Numbered from the stretch's first letter, positions 11,701 through 27,600 are shown. The stretch is DNA of 64,000 nucleotides from Brachionus manjavacas (GCA_019054805.1 JAHQIY010000004.1:558001-622000), one strand, 5' to 3'. A program made the numbers and translations. The notes: generated by a model not told the origin, from the sequence alone.

Positions 11701-14700
11701 TAGCCATAATTTAGCAATTTTGTAAAGGATACATACTTCGTATATTATTAAAAATATTAATTAGTAAAGATTCTCATTCATTCAGCTTGTATTTATACCA
11801 AAATTCTCTGCATTTAAAGCGAGTTTATAAATGAATAAAAAAACAATATTTTTCAAATACCGACATCTTTTTGAGCATTTTTAAAAAAATCTTTTTGCTA
11901 AAAATTTTTAAAACTATTAAATTTGTTAAAAGAGTTTTTCTTTTTTGATTTTTATATAAAGCTACCACTCTGCTTCAATTCAAAGCGAATCTTATAAAAA
12001 GATTTGCCAAATTGATGCACTCATCACTGTAGTAGCCATAATTTAGCAATTTTGTAAAGGATACATACTTCGTATATTATTAAAAATATTAATTAGTAAA
12101 GATTCTCATTCATTCAGCTTGTATTTATACCAAAATTCTCTGCATTTAAAGCGAGTTTATAAATGAATAAAAAAACAATATTTTTCAAATACCGACATCT
12201 TTTTGAGCATTTTTAAAAAAATCTTTCTGCTAAAAATTTTTAAAACTATTAAATTTGTTAAAAGAGTTTTTCTTTTTTGATTTTTATATAAAGCTACCAC
12301 TCTGCTTCAATTCAAATCGAATATTATAAAAGATTTGCCAAATTGATGCACTCTTCACTGTAGTAGCCATAATTTAGCAATTTTGTAAAGGATACATACT
12401 TCGTATATTATTAAAAATATTAATTAGTAAAGATTCTAATTCATTCAGCTTGTATTTATACCAAAATTCTCTGCATTTAAAGCGAGTTTATAAATGAATA
12501 AAAAAACAATATTTTTCAAATACCGACATCTTTTTGAGCATTTTTAAAAAAATCTTTCTGCTAAAAATTTTTAAAACTATTAAATTTGTTAAAAGAGTTT
12601 TTCTTTTTTGATTTTTATATAAAGCTACCACTCTGCTTCAATTCAAAGCGAATCTTATAAAAAGATTTGCCAAATTGATGCACTCTTCACTGTAGTAGCC
12701 ATAATTTAGCAATTTTTGTAAAGGATACATACTTCGTATATTATTAAAAATATTAATTAGTAAAGATTCTCATTCATTCAGCTTGTATTTATACCAAAAT
12801 TCTCTGCATTTAAAGCGAGTTTATAAATGAATAAAAAAACAATATTTTTCAAATACCGACATCTTTTTGAGCATTTTTAAAAAATCTTTTTGCTAAAAAT
12901 TTTTAAAACTATTAAATTTGTTAAAAGAGTTTTTCTTTTTTGATTTTTATATAAAGCTACCACTCTGCTTCAATTCAAAGCGAATCTTATAAAAAGATTT
13001 GCCAAATTGATGCACTCTTCACTGTAGTAGCCATAATTTAGCAATTTTGTAAAGGATACATACTTCGTATATTGTTAAAAATATTAATTAGTAAAGATTC
13101 TCATTCATTCAGCTTGTATTTATACCAAAATTCTCTGCATTTAAAGCGAGTTTATAAATGAATAAAAAAACAATATTTTTCAAATACCGACATCTTTTTG
13201 AGCATTTTTAAAAAAATCTTTCTGCTAAAAATTTTTAAAACTATTAAATTTGTTAAAAGAGTTTTTCTTTTTTGATTTTTATATAAAGCTACCACTCTGC
13301 TTCAATTCAAAGCGAATCTTATAAAAAGATTTGCCAAATTGATGCACTCATCACTGTAGTAGCCATAATTTAGCAATTTTGTAAAGGATACATACTTCGT
13401 ATATTATTAAAAATATTAATTAGTAAAGATTCTCATTCATTCAGCTTGTATTTATACCAAAATTCTCTGCATTTAAAGCGAGTTTATAAATGATTAAATA
13501 ACAATATTTTTCAAATACCGACATCTTTTTGAGCATTTTTAAAAAAATCTTTTTGCTAAAAATTGAACAACTATTAAATTTGTTAAAAGAGTTTTTCTTT
13601 TTTGATTTTTATATAAAGCTACCACTCTGCTTCAATTCAAAGCGAATCTTATAAAAAGATTTGCCAAATTGATGCACTCATCACTGTAGTAGCCATAATT
13701 TAGCAATTTTGTAAAGGATACATACTTCGTATATTATTAAAAATATTAATTAGTAAAGATTCTCATTCATTCAGCTTGTATTTATACCAAAATTCTCTGC
13801 ATTTAAAGCGAGTTTATAAATGAATAAAAAAACAATATTTTTCAAATACCGACATCTTTTTGAGCATTTTTAAAAAATCTTTCTGCTAAAAATTTTTAAA
13901 ACTATTAAATTTGTTAAAAGAGTTTTTCTTTTTTGATTTTTATATAAAGCTACCACTCTGCTTCAATTCAAAGCGAATCTTATAAAAAGATTTGCCAAAT
14001 TGATGCACTCTTCACTGTAGTAGCCATAATTTAGCAATTTTGTAAAGGATACATACTTCGTATATTGTTAAAAATATTAATTAGTAAAGATTCTCATTCA
14101 TTCAGCTTGTATTTATACCAAAATTCTCTGCATTTAAAGCGAGTTTATAAATGAATAAAAAAACAATATTTTTCAAATACCGACATCTTTTTGAGCATTT
14201 TTAAAAAAATCTTTTTGCTAAAAATTTTTAAAACTATTAAATTTGTTAAAAGAGTTTTTCTTTTTTGATTTTTATATAAAGCTACCACTCTGCTTCAATT
14301 CAAAGCGAATCTTATAAAAAGATTTGCCAAATTGATGCACTCTTCACTGTAGTAGCCATAATTTAGCAATTTTGTAAAGGATACATACTTCGTATATTGT
14401 TAAAAATATTAATTAGTAAAGATTCTCATTCATTCAGCTTGTATTTATACCAAAATTCTCTCCATTTAAAGCGAGTTTATAAATGAATAAAAAAACAATA
14501 TTTTTCAAATACCGACATCTTTTTGAGCATTTTTAAAAAAATCTTTCTGCTAAAAATTTTTAAAACTATTAAATTTGTTAAAAGAGTTTTTCTTTTTTGA
14601 TTTTTATATAAAGCTACCACTCTGCTTCAATTCAAAGCGAATCTTATAAAAAGATTTGCCAAATTGATGCACTCTTCACTGTAGTAGCCATAATTTAGCA

Positions 14701-17700
14701 ATTTTGTAAAGGATACATACTTCGTATATTGTTAAAAATATTAATTAGTAAAGATTCTCATTCATTCAGCTTGTATTTATACCAAAATTCTCTGCATTTA
14801 AAGCGAGTTTATAAATGAATAAAAAAACAATATTTTTCAAATACCGACATCTTTTTGAGCATTTTTAAAAAAATCTTTATGCTAAAAATTTTAAAACTAT
14901 TAAATTTGTTAAAAGAGTTTTTCTTTTTTGATTTTTATATAAAGCTACCACTCTGCTTCAATTCAAAGCGAATCTTATAAAAAGATTTGCCAAATTGATG
15001 CACTCTTCACTGTAGTAGCCATAATTTAGCAATTTTGTAAAGGATACATACTTCGTATATTATTAAAAATATTAATTAGTAAAGATTCTCATTCATTCAG
15101 CTTGTATTTATACCAAAATTCTCTGCATTTAAAGCGAGTTTATAAATGAATAAAAAAACAATATTTTTCAAATACCGACATCTTTTTGAGCATTTTTAAA
15201 AAAATCTTTTTGCTAAAAATTTTTAAAACTATTAAATTTGTTAAAAGAGTTTTTCTTTTTTGATTTTTATATAAAGCTACCACTCTGCTTCAATTCAAAG
15301 CGAATCTTATAAAAAGATTTGCCAAATTGATGCACTCTTCACTGTAGTAGCCATAATTTAGCAATTTTGTAAAGGATACATACTTCGTATATTGTTAAAA
15401 ATATTAATTAGTAAAGATTCTCATTCATTCAGCTTGTATTTATACCAAAATTCTCTGCATTTAAAGCGAGTTTATAAATGTATTAAAAAACAATATTTTT
15501 CAAATACCGACATCTTTTTGAGCATTTTTAAAAAAATCTTTCTGCTAAAAATTTTTAAAACTATTAAATTTGTTAAAAGAGTTTTTCTTTTTTGATTTTT
15601 ATATAAAGCTACCACTCTGCTTCAATTCAAAGCGAATCTTATAAAAAGATTTGCCAAATTGATGCACTCTTCACTGTAGTAGCCATAATTTAGCAATTTT
15701 GTAAAGGATACATACTTCGTATATTGTTAAAAATATTAATTAGTAAAGATTCTCATTCATTCAGCTTGTATTTATACCAAAATTCTCTGCATTTAAAGCG
15801 AGTTTATAAATGAATAAAAAAACAATATTTTTCAAATACCGACATCTTTTTGAGCATTTTTAAAAAAATCTTTCTGCTAAAAATTTTTAAAACTATTAAA
15901 TTTGTTAAAAGAGTTTTTCTTTTTTGATTTTTATATAAAGCTACCACTCTGCTTCAATTCAAAGCGAATCTTATAAAAAGATTTGCCAAATTGATGCACT
16001 CTTCACTGTAGTAGCCATAATTTAGCAATTTTGTAAAGGATACATACTTCGTATATTGTTAAAAATATTAATTAGTAAAGATTCTCATTCATTCAGCTTG
16101 TATTTATACCAAAATTCTCTGCATTTAAAGCGAGTTTATAAATGAATAAAAAAACAATATTTTTCAAATACCGACATCTTTTTGAGCATTTTTAAAAAAT
16201 CTTTTTGCTAAAAATTTTTAAAACTATTAAATTTGTTAAAAGAGTTTTTCTTTTTTGATTTTTATATAAAGCTACCACTCTGCTTCAATTCAAAGCGAAT
16301 CTTATAAAAAGATTTGCCAAATTGATGCACTCTTCACTGTAGTAGCCATAATTTAGCAATTTTGTAAAGGATACATACTTCGTATATTATTAAAAATATT
16401 AATTAGTAAAGATTCTCATTCATTCAGCTTGTATTTATACCAAAATTCTCTGCATTTAAAGCGAGTTTATAAATGAATAAAAAAACAATATTTTTCAAAT
16501 ACCGACATCTTTTTGAGCATTTTTAAAAAATCTTTCTGCTAAAAATTTTTAAAACTATTAAATTTGTTAAAAGAGTTTTTCTTTTTTGATTTTTATATAA
16601 AGCTACCACTCTGCTTCAATTCAAAGCGAATCTTATAAAAAGATTTGCCAAATTGATGCACTCTTCACTGTAGTAGCCATAATTTAGCAATTTTGTAAAG
16701 GATACATACTTCGTATATTATTAAAAATATTAATTAGTAAAGATTCTCATTCATTCAGCTTGTATTTATACCAAAATTCTCTGCATTTAAAGCGAGTTTA
16801 TAAATGAATAAAAAAACAATATTTTTCAAATACCGACATCTTTTTGAGCATTTTTAATAAAATCTTTTTGCTAAAAATTTTTAAAACTATTAAATTTGTT
16901 AAAAGAGTTTTTCTTTTTTGATTTTTATATAAAGCTACCACTCTGCTTCAATTCAAAGCGAATCTTATAAAAAGATTTGCCAAATTGATGCACTCTTCAC
17001 TGTAGTAGCCATAATTTAGCAATTTTGTAAAGGATACATACTTCGTATATTATTAAAAATATTAATTAGTAAAGATTCTCATTCATTCAGCTTGTATTTA
17101 TACCAAAATTCTCTGCATTTAAAGCGAGTTTATAAATGAATAAAAAAACAATATTTTTCAAATACCGACATCTTTTTGAGCATTTTTAAAAAAATCTTTC
17201 TGCTAAAAATTTTTAAAACTATTAAATTTGTTAAAAGAGTTTTTCTTTTTTGATTTTTATATAAAGCTACCACTCTGCTTCAATTCAAAGCGAATCTTAT
17301 AAAAAGATTTGCCAAATTGATGCACTCTTCACTGTAGTAGCCATAATTTAGCAATTTTGTAAAGGATACATACTTCGTATATTGTTAAAAATATTAATTA
17401 GTAAAGATTCTCATTCATTCAGCTTGTATTTATACCAAAATTCTCTGCATTTAAAGCGAGTTTATAAATGAATAAAAAAACAATATTTTTCAAATACCGA
17501 CATCTTTTTGAGCATTTTTAAAAAAATCTTTCTGCTAAAAATTTTTAAAACTATTAAATTTGTTAAAAGAGTTTTTCTTTTTTGATTTTTATATAAAGCT
17601 ACCACTCTGCTTCAATTCAAAGCGAATCTTATAAAAAGATTTGCCAAATTGATGCACTCTTCACTGTAGTAGCCATAATTTAGCAATTTTGTAAAGGATA

Positions 17701-18683
17701 CATACTTCGTATATTGTTAAAAATATTAATTAGTAAAGATTCTCATTCATTCAGCTTGTATTTATACCAAAATTCTCTGCATTTAAAGCGAGTTTATAAA
17801 TGAATAAAAAAACAATATTTTTCAAATACCGACATCTTTTTGAGCATTTTTAAAAAAATCTTTCTGCTAAAAATTTTTAAAACTATTAAATTTGTTAAAA
17901 GAGTTTTTCTTTTTTGATTTTTATATAAAGCTACCACTCTGCTTCAATTCAAAGCGAATCTTATAAAAAGATTTGCCAAATTGATGCACTCTTCACTGTA
18001 GTAGCCATAATTTAGCAATTTTGTAAAGGATACATACTTCGTATATTATTAAAAATATTAATTAGTAAAGATTCTCATTCATTCAGCTTGTATTTATACC
18101 AAAATTCTCTGCATTTAAAGCGAGTTTATAAATGAATAAAAAAACAATATTTTTCAAATACCGACATCTTTTTGAGCATTTTTAAAAAAATCTTTCTGCT
18201 AAAAATTTTTAAAACTATTAAATTTGTTAAAAGAGTTTTTCTTTTTTGATTTTTATATAAAGCTACCACTCTGCTTCAATTCAAAGCGAATCTTATAAAA
18301 AGATTTGCCAAATTGATGCACTCTTCACTGTAGTAGCCATAATTTAGCAATTTTGTAAAGGATACATACTTCGTATATTATTAAAAATATTAATTAGTAA
18401 AGATTCTCATTCATTCAGCTTGTATTTATACCAAAATTCTCTGCATTTAAAGCGAGTTTATAAATGAATAAAAAAACAATATTTTTCAAATACCGACATC
18501 TTTTTGAGCATTTTTAAAAAAATCTTTTTGCTAAAAATTTTTAAAACTATTAAATTTGTTAAAAGAGTTTTTCTTTTGATTTTTATATAAAGCTACCACT
18601 CTGCTTCAATTCAAAGCGAATCTTATAAAAAGATTTGCCAAATTGATGCACTCTTCACTGTAGTAGCCATAATTTAGCAATTT
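8740..18683 (+). repeat. Satellite zone 1: heterogeneous, TTTTTAAAACT type
   Basis: About 30 monomers in which the variable segment after GCTAAAAA reads TTTTTAAAACT, apart from one copy with TTGAACAACT near 13563. Other variants cluster here: GACTTGCC in copies 1, 3 and 9; CTCATCACT in copies starting 10398, 10730, 11721, 13048 and 13380; CTTTCTGCT from about 12.2 to 18.2 kb; TATTGTT in place of TATTATT from about 13.07 to 17.7 kb. This is the most diverse part of the array. Confidence 0.85.
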
Positions 18684-21600
18684 TGTAAAGGATACATACT
18701 TCGTATATTATTAAAAATATTAATTAGTAAAGATTCTCATTCATTCAGCTTGTATTTATACCAAAATTCTCTGCATTTAAAGCGAGTTTATAAATGAATA
18801 AAAAAACAATATTTTTCAAATACCGACATCTTTTTGAGCATTTTTAAAAAAATCTTTTTGCTAAAAATTGAACAACTATTAAATTTGTTAAAAGAGTTTT
18901 TCTTTTTTGATTTTTATATAAAGCTACCACTCTGCTTCAATTCAAAGCGAATCTTATAAAAAGATTTGCCAAATTGATGCACTCTTCACTGTAGTAGCCA
19001 TAATTTAGCAATTTTGTAAAGGATACATACTTCGTATATTATTAAAAATATTAATTAGTAAAGATTCTCATTCATTCAGCTTGTATTTATACCAAAATTC
19101 TCTGCATTTAAAGCGAGTTTATAAATGAATAAAAAAACAATATTTTTCAAATACCGACATCTTTTTGAGCATTTTTAAAAAAATCTTTTTGCTAAAAATT
19201 TTTAACAACTATTAAATTTGTTAAAAGAGTTTTTCTTTTTTGATTTTTATATAAAGCTACCACTCTGCTTCAATTCAAAGCGAATCTTATAAAAAGATTT
19301 GCCAAATTGATGCACTCTTCACTGTAGTAGCCATAATTTAGCAATTTTGTAAAGGATACATACTTCGTATATTATTAAAAATATTAATTAGTAAAGATTC
19401 TCATTCATTCAGCTTGTATTTATACCAAAATTCTCTGCATTTAAAGCGAGTTTATAAATGAATAAAAAAACAATATTTTTCAAATACCGACATCTTTTTG
19501 AGCATTTTTAAAAAAATCTTTTTGCTAAAAATTTTTAAAACTATTAAATTTGTTAAAAGAGTTTTTCTTTTTTGATTTTTATATAAAGCTACCGCTCTGC
19601 TTCAATTCAAAGCGAATCTTATAAAAAGATTTGCCAAATTGATGCACTCTTCACTGTAGTAGCCATAATTTAGCAATTTTGTAAAGGATACATACTTCGT
19701 ATATTATTAAAAATATTAATTAGTAAAGATTCTCATTCATTCAGCTTGTATTTATACCAAAATTCTCTGCATTTAAAGCGAGTTTATAAATGAATAAAAA
19801 AACAATATTTTTCAAATACCGACATCTTTTTGAGCATTTTTAAAAAAATCTTTCTGCTAAAAATTGAACAACTTTTAAATTTGTTAAAAGAGTTTTTCTT
19901 TTTTGATTTTTATATAAAGCTACCACTCTGCTTCAATTCAAAGCGAATCTTATAAAAAGATTTGCCAAATTGATGCACTCTTCACTGTAGTAGCCATAAT
20001 TTAGCAATTTTGTAAAGGATACATACTTCGTATATTATTAAAAATATTAATTAGTAAAGATTCTCATTCATTCAGCTTGTATTTATACCAAAATTCTCTG
20101 CATTTAAAGCGAGTTTATAAATGAATATTTTTCAAATACCGACATCTTTTTGAGCATTTTTAAAAAAATCTTTTTGCTAAAAATTGAACAACTATTAAAT
20201 TTGTTAAAAGAGTTTTTCTTTTTTGATTTTTATATAAAGCTACCACTCTGCTTCAATTCAAAGCGAATCTTATAAAAAGATTTGCCAAATTGATGCACTC
20301 TTCACTGTAGTAGCCATAATTTAGCAATTTTGTAAAGGATACATACTTCGTATATTATTAAAAATATTAATTAGTAAAGATTCTCATTCATTCAGCTTGT
20401 ATTTATACCAAAATTCTCTGCATTTAAAGCGAGTTTATAAATGAATAAAAAAACAATATTTTTCAAATACCGACATCTTTTTGAGCATTTTTAAAAAAAT
20501 CTTTTTGCTAAAAATTTTTAACAACTATTAAATTTGTTAAAAGAGTTTTTCTTTTTTGATTTTTATATAAAGCTACCACTCTGCTTCAATTCAAAGCGAA
20601 TCTTATAAAAAGATTTGCCAAATTGATGCACTCATCACTGTAGTAGCCATAATTTAGCAATTTTGTAAAGGATACATACTTCGTATATTATTAAAAATAT
20701 TAATTAGTAAAGATTCTCATTCATTCAGCTTGTATTTATACCAAAATTCTCTGCATTTAAAGCGAGTTTATAAATGAATAAAAAAACAATATTTTTCAAA
20801 TACCGACATCTTTTTGAGCATTTTTAAAAAAATCTTTTTGCTAAAAATTTTTAAAACTATTAAATTTGTTAAAAGAGTTTTTCTTTTTTGATTTTTATAT
20901 AAAGCTACCACTCTGCTTCAATTCAAAGCGAATCTTATAAAAAGATTTGCCAAATTGATGCACTCTTCACTGTAGTAGCCATAATTTAGCAATTTTGTAA
21001 AGGATACATACTTCGTATATTATTAAAAATATTAATTAGTAAAGATTCTCATTCATTCAGCTTGTATTTATACCAAAATTCTCTGCATTTAAAGCGAGTT
21101 TATAAATGAATAAAAAAACAATATTTTTCAAATACCGACATCTTTTTGAGCATTTTTAAAAAAATCTTTTTGCTAAAAATTTTTAAAACTATTAAATTTG
21201 TTAAAAGAGTTTTTCTTTTTGATTTTTATATAAAGCTACCACTCTGCTTCAATTCAAAGCGAATCTTATAAAAAGATTTGCCAAATTGATGCACTCTTCA
21301 CTGTAGTAGCCATAATTTAGCAATTTTGTAAAGGATACATACTTCGTATATTATTAAAAATATTAATTAGTAAAGATTCTCATTCATTCAGCTTGTATTT
21401 ATACCAAAATTCTCTGCATTTAAAGCGAGTTTATAAATGAATAAAAACAATATTTTTCAAATACCGACATCTTTTTGAGCATTTTTAAAAAATCTTTTTG
21501 CTAAAAATTTTTAACAACTATTAAATTTGTTAAAAGAGTTTTTCTTTTTTGATTTTTATATAAAGCTACCACTCTGCTTCAATTCAAAGCGAATCTTATA

Positions 21601-24600
21601 AAAAGATTTGCCAAATTGATGCACTCTTCACTGTAGTAGCCATAATTTAGCAATTTTGTAAAGGATACATACTTCGTATATTATTAAAAATATTAATTAG
21701 TAAAGATTCTCATTCATTCAGCTTGTATTTATACCAAAATTCTCTGCATTTAAAGCGAGTTTATAAATGAATAAAAAAACAATATTTTTCAAATACCGAC
21801 ATCTTTTTGAGCATTTTTAAAAAAATCTTTCTGCTAAAAATTGAACAACTTTTAAATTTGTTAAAAGAGTTTTTCTTTTTTGATTTTTATATAAAGCTAC
21901 CACTCTGCTTCAATTCAAAGCGAATCTTATAAAAAGATTTGCCAAATTGATGCACTCTTCACTGTAGTAGCCATAATTTAGCAATTTTGTAAAGGATACA
22001 TACTTCGTATATTATTAAAAATATTAATTAGTAAAGATTCTCATTCATTCAGCTTGTATTTATACCAAAATTCTCTGCATTTAAAGCGAGTTTATAAATG
22101 AATAAAAAAACAATATTTTTCAAATACCGACATCTTTTTGAGCATTTTTAAAAAAATCTTTTTGCTAAAAATTTTTAAAACTATTAAATTTGTTAAAAGA
22201 GTTTTTCTTTTTTGATTTTTATATAAAGCTACCACTCTGCTTCAATTCAAAGCGAATCTTATAAAAAGATTTGCCAAATTGATGCACTCTTCACTGTAGT
22301 AGCCATAATTTAGCAATTTTGTAAAGGATACATACTTCGTATATTATTAAAAATATTAATTAGTAAAGATTCTCATTCATTCAGCTTGTATTTATACCAA
22401 AATTCTCTGCATTTAAAGCGAGTTTATAAATGAATAAAAACAATATTTTTCAAATACCGACATATTTTTGAGCATTTTTAAAAAAATCTTTTTGCTAAAA
22501 ATTTTTAACAACTATTAAATTTGTTAAAAGAGTTTTTCTTTTTGATTTTTATATAAAGCTACCACTCTGCTTCAATTCAAAGCGAATCTTATAAAAAGAT
22601 TTGCCAAATTGATGCACTCTTCACTGTAGTAGCCATAATTTAGCAATTTTGTAAAGGATACATACTTCGTATATTATTAAAAATATTAATTAGTAAAGAT
22701 TCTCATTCATTCAGCTTGTATTTATACCAAAATTCTCTGCATTTAAAGCGAGTTTATAAATGAATAAAAAACAATATTTTTCAAATACCGACATCTTTTT
22801 GAGCATTTTTAAAAAAATCTTTTTGCTAAAAATTTTTAACAACTATTAAATTTGTTAAAAGAGTTTTTCTTTTTTGATTTTTATATAAAGCTACCACTCT
22901 GCTTCAATTCAAAGCGAATCTTATAAAAAGATTTGCCAAATTGATGCACTCTTCACTGTAGTAGCCATAATTTAGCAATTTTGTAAAGGATACATACTTC
23001 GTATATTATTAAAAATATTAATTAGTAAAGATTCTCATTCATTCAGCTTGTATTTATACCAAAATTCTCTGCATTTAAAGCGAGTTTATAAATGAATAAA
23101 AAAACAATATTTTTCAAATACCGACATCTTTTTGAGCATTTTTAAAAAAATCTTTTTGCTAAAAATTTTTAACAACTATTAAATTTGTTAAAAGAGTTTT
23201 TCTTTTTTGATTTTTATATAAAGCTACCACTCTGCTTCAATTCAAAGCGAATCTTATAAAAAGATTTGCCAAATTGATGCACTCTTCACTGTAGTAGCCA
23301 TAATTTAGCAATTTTGTAAAGGATACATACTTCGTATATTATTAAAAATATTAATTAGTAAAGATTCTCATTCATTCAGCTTGTATTTATACCAAAATTC
23401 TCTGCATTTAAAGCGAGTTTATAAATGAATAAAAAAACAATATTTTTCAAATACCGACATCTTTTTGAGCATTTTTAAAAAATCTTTTTGCTAAAAATTT
23501 TTAACAACTATTAAATTTGTTAAAAGAGTTTTTCTTTTTTGATTTTTATATAAAGCTACCACTCTGCTTCAATTCAAAGCGAATCTTATAAAAAGATTTG
23601 CCAAATTGATGCACTCTTCACTGTAGTAGCCATAATTTAGCAATTTTGTAAAGGATACATACTTCGTATATTATTAAAAATATTAATTAGTAAAGATTCT
23701 CATTCATTCAGCTTGTATTTATACCAAAATTCTCTGCATTTAAAGCGAGTTTATAAATGAATAAAAAAACAATATTTTTCAAATACCGACATCTTTTTGA
23801 GCATTTTTAAAAAAATCTTTTTGCTAAAAATTTTTAACAACTATTAAATTTGTTAAAAGAGTTTTCTCTTTTTTGATTTTTATATAAAGCTACCACTCTG
23901 CTTCAATTCAAAGCGAATCTTATAAAAAGATTTGCCAAATTGATGCACTCTTCACTGTAGTAGCCATAATTTAGCAATTTTGTAAAGGATACATACTTCG
24001 TATATTATTAAAAATATTAATTAGTAAAGATTCTCATTCATTCAGCTTGTATTTATACCAAAATTCTCTGCATTTAAAGCGAGTTTATAAATGAATAAAA
24101 AAACAATATTTTTCAAATACCGACATCTTTTTGAGCATTTTTAAAAAATCTTTTTGCTAAAAATTGAACAACTATTAAATTTGTTAAAAGAGTTTTTCTT
24201 TTTTGATTTTTATATAAAGCTACCACTCTGCTTCAATTCAAAGCGAATCTTATAAAAAGATTTGCCAAATTGATGCACTCTTCACTGTAGTAGCCATAAT
24301 TTAGCAATTTTGTAAAGGATACATACTTCGTATATTATTAAAAATATTAATTAGTAAAGATTCTCATTCATTCAGCTTGTATTTATACCAAAATTCTCTG
24401 CATTTAAAGCGAGTTTATAAATGAATAAAAAACAATATTTTTCAAATACCGACATCTTTTTGAGCATTTTTAAAAAAATCTTTTTGCTAAAAATTGAACA
24501 ACTATTAAATTTGTTAAAAGAGTTTTTCTTTTTTGATTTTTATATAAAGCTACCACTCTGCTTCAATTCAAAGCGAATCTTATAAAAAGATTTGCCAAAT

Positions 24601-27600
24601 TGATGCACTCTTCACTGTAGTAGCCATAATTTAGCAATTTTGTAAAGGATACATACTTCGTATATTATTAAAAATATTAATTAGTAAAGATTCTCATTCA
24701 TTCAGCTTGTATTTATACCAAAATTCTCTGCATTTAAAGCGAGTTTATAAATGAATAAAAAAACAATATTTTTCAAATACCGACATCTTTTTGAGCATTT
24801 TTAAAAAATCTTTTTGCTAAAAATTTTTAACAACTATTAAATTTGTTAAAAGAGTTTTTCTTTTTTGATTTTTATATAAAGCTACCACTCTGCTTCAATT
24901 CAAAGCGAATCTTATAAAAAGATTTGCCAAATTGATGCACTCTTCACTGTAGTAGCCATAATTTAGCAATTTTGTAAAGGATACATACTTCGTATATTAT
25001 TAAAAATATTAATTAGTAAAGATTCTCATTCATTCAGCTTGTATTTATACCAAAATTCTCTGCATTTAAAGCGAGTTTATAAATGAATAAAAAAACAATA
25101 TTTTTCAAATACCGACATCTTTTTGAGCATTTTTAAAAAAATCTTTTTGCTAAAAATTTTTAACAACTATTAAATTTGTTAAAAGAGTTTTTCTTTTTTG
25201 ATTTTTATATAAAGCTACCACTCTGCTTCAATTCAAAGCGAATCTTATAAAAAGATTTGCCAAATTGATGCACTCTTCACTGTAGTAGCCATAATTTAGC
25301 AATTTTGTAAAGGATACATACTTCGTATATTATTAAAAATATTAATTAGTAAAGATTCTCATTCATTCAGCTTGTATTTATACCAAAATTCTCTGCATTT
25401 AAAGCGAGTTTATAAATGAATAAAAAAACAATATTTTTCAAATACCGACATCTTTTTGAGCATTTTTATAAAATCTTTTTGCTAAAAATTGAACAACTAT
25501 TAAATTTGTTAAAAGAGTTTTTCTTTTTTGATTTTTATATAAAGCTACCACTCTGCTTCAATTCAAAGCGAATCTTATAAAAAGATTTGCCAAATTGATG
25601 CACTCTTCACTGTAGTAGCCATAATTTAGCAATTTTGTAAAAGGATACATACTTCGTATATTATTAAAAATATTAATTAGTAAAGATTCTCATTCATTCA
25701 GCTTGTATTTATACCAAAATTCTCTGCATTTAAAGCGAGTTTATAAATGAATAAAAAAACAATATTTTTCAAATACCGACATCTTTTTGAGCATTTTTAA
25801 AAAATCTTTTTGCTAAAAATTGAACAACTATTAAATTTGTTAAAAGAGTTTTTCTTTTTGATTTTTATATAAAGCTACCACTCTGCTTCAATTCAAAGCG
25901 AATCTTATAAAAAGATTTGCCAAATTGATGCACTCTTCACTGTAGTAGCCATAATTTAGCAATTTTGTAAAGGATACATACTTCGTATATTATTAAAAAT
26001 ATTAATTAGTAAAGATTCTCATTCATTCAGCTTGTATTTATACCAAAATTCTCTGCATTTAAAGCGAGTTTATAAATGAATAAAAAAACAATATTTTTCA
26101 AATACCGACATCTTTTTGAGCATTTTTAAAAAAATCTTTTTGCTAAAAATTGAACAACTATTAAATTTGTTAAAAGAGTTTTTCTTTTTTGATTTTTATA
26201 TAAAGCTACCACTCTGCTTCAATTCAAAGCGAATCTTATAAAAAGATTTGCCAAATTGATGCACTCTTCACTGTAGTAGCCATAATTTAGCAATTTTGTA
26301 AAGGATACATACTTCGTATATTATTAAAAATATTAATTAGTAAAGATTCTCATTCATTCAGCTTGTATTTATACCAAAATTCTCTGCATTTAAAGCGAGT
26401 TTATAAATGAATAAAAAAACAATATTTTTCAAATACCGACATCTTTTTGAGCATTTTTAAAAAAATCTTTTTGCTAAAAATTGAACAACTATTAAATTTG
26501 TTAAAAGAGTTTTTCTTTTTTGATTTTTATATAAAGCTACCACTCTGCTTCAATTCAAAGCGAATCTTATAAAAAGATTTGCCAAATTGATGCACTCTTC
26601 ACTGTAGTAGCCATAATTTAGCAATTTTGTAAAGGATACATACTTCGTATATTATTAAAAATATTAATTAGTAAAGATTCTCATTCATTCAGCTTGTATT
26701 TATACCAAAATTCTCTGCATTTAAAGCGAGTTTATAAATGAATAAAAAAACAATATTTTTCAAATACCGACATCTTTTTGAGCATTTTTAAAAAATCTTT
26801 TTGCTAAAAATTTTTAACAACTATTAAATTTGTTAAAAGAGTTTTTCTTTTTTGATTTTTATATAAAGCTACCACTCTGCTTCAATTCAAAGCGAATCTT
26901 ATAAAAAGATTTGCCAAATTGATGCACTCTTCACTGTAGTAGCCATAATTTAGCAATTTTGTAAAGGATACATACTTCGTATATTATTAAAAATATTAAT
27001 TAGTAAAGATTCTCATTCATTCAGCTTGTATTTATACCAAAATTCTCTGCATTTAAAGCGAGTTTATAAATGAATAAAAAAACAATATTTTTCAAATACC
27101 GACATCTTTTTGAGCATTTTTAAAAAATCTTTTTGCTAAAAATTGAACAACTATTAAATTTGTTAAAAGAGTTTTTCTTTTTTGATTTTTATATAAAGCT
27201 ACCACTCTGCTTCAATTCAAAGCGAATCTTATAAAAAGATTTGCCAAATTGATGCACTCTTCACTGTAGTAGCCATAATTTAGCAATTTTGTAAAGGATA
27301 CATACTTCGTATATTATTAAAAATATTAATTAGTAAAGATTCTCATTCATTCAGCTTGTATTTATACCAAAATTCTCTGCATTTAAAGCGAGTTTATAAA
27401 TGAATAAAAAACAATATTTTTCAAATACCGACATCTTTTTGAGCATTTTTAAAAAATCTTTTTGCTAAAAATTGAACAACTATTAAATTTGTTAAAAGAG
27501 TTTTTCTTTTTTGATTTTTATATAAAGCTACCACTCTGCTTCAATTCAAAGCGAATCTTATAAAAAGATTTGCCAAATTGATGCACTCTTCACTGTAGTA

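Noticed and set aside
15392..15595. 67-codon open frame within a satellite monomer
   Set aside because: It exists in only one variant copy and is closed by stops in the others. Residues are those of chance AT-rich translation. It is not a gene.
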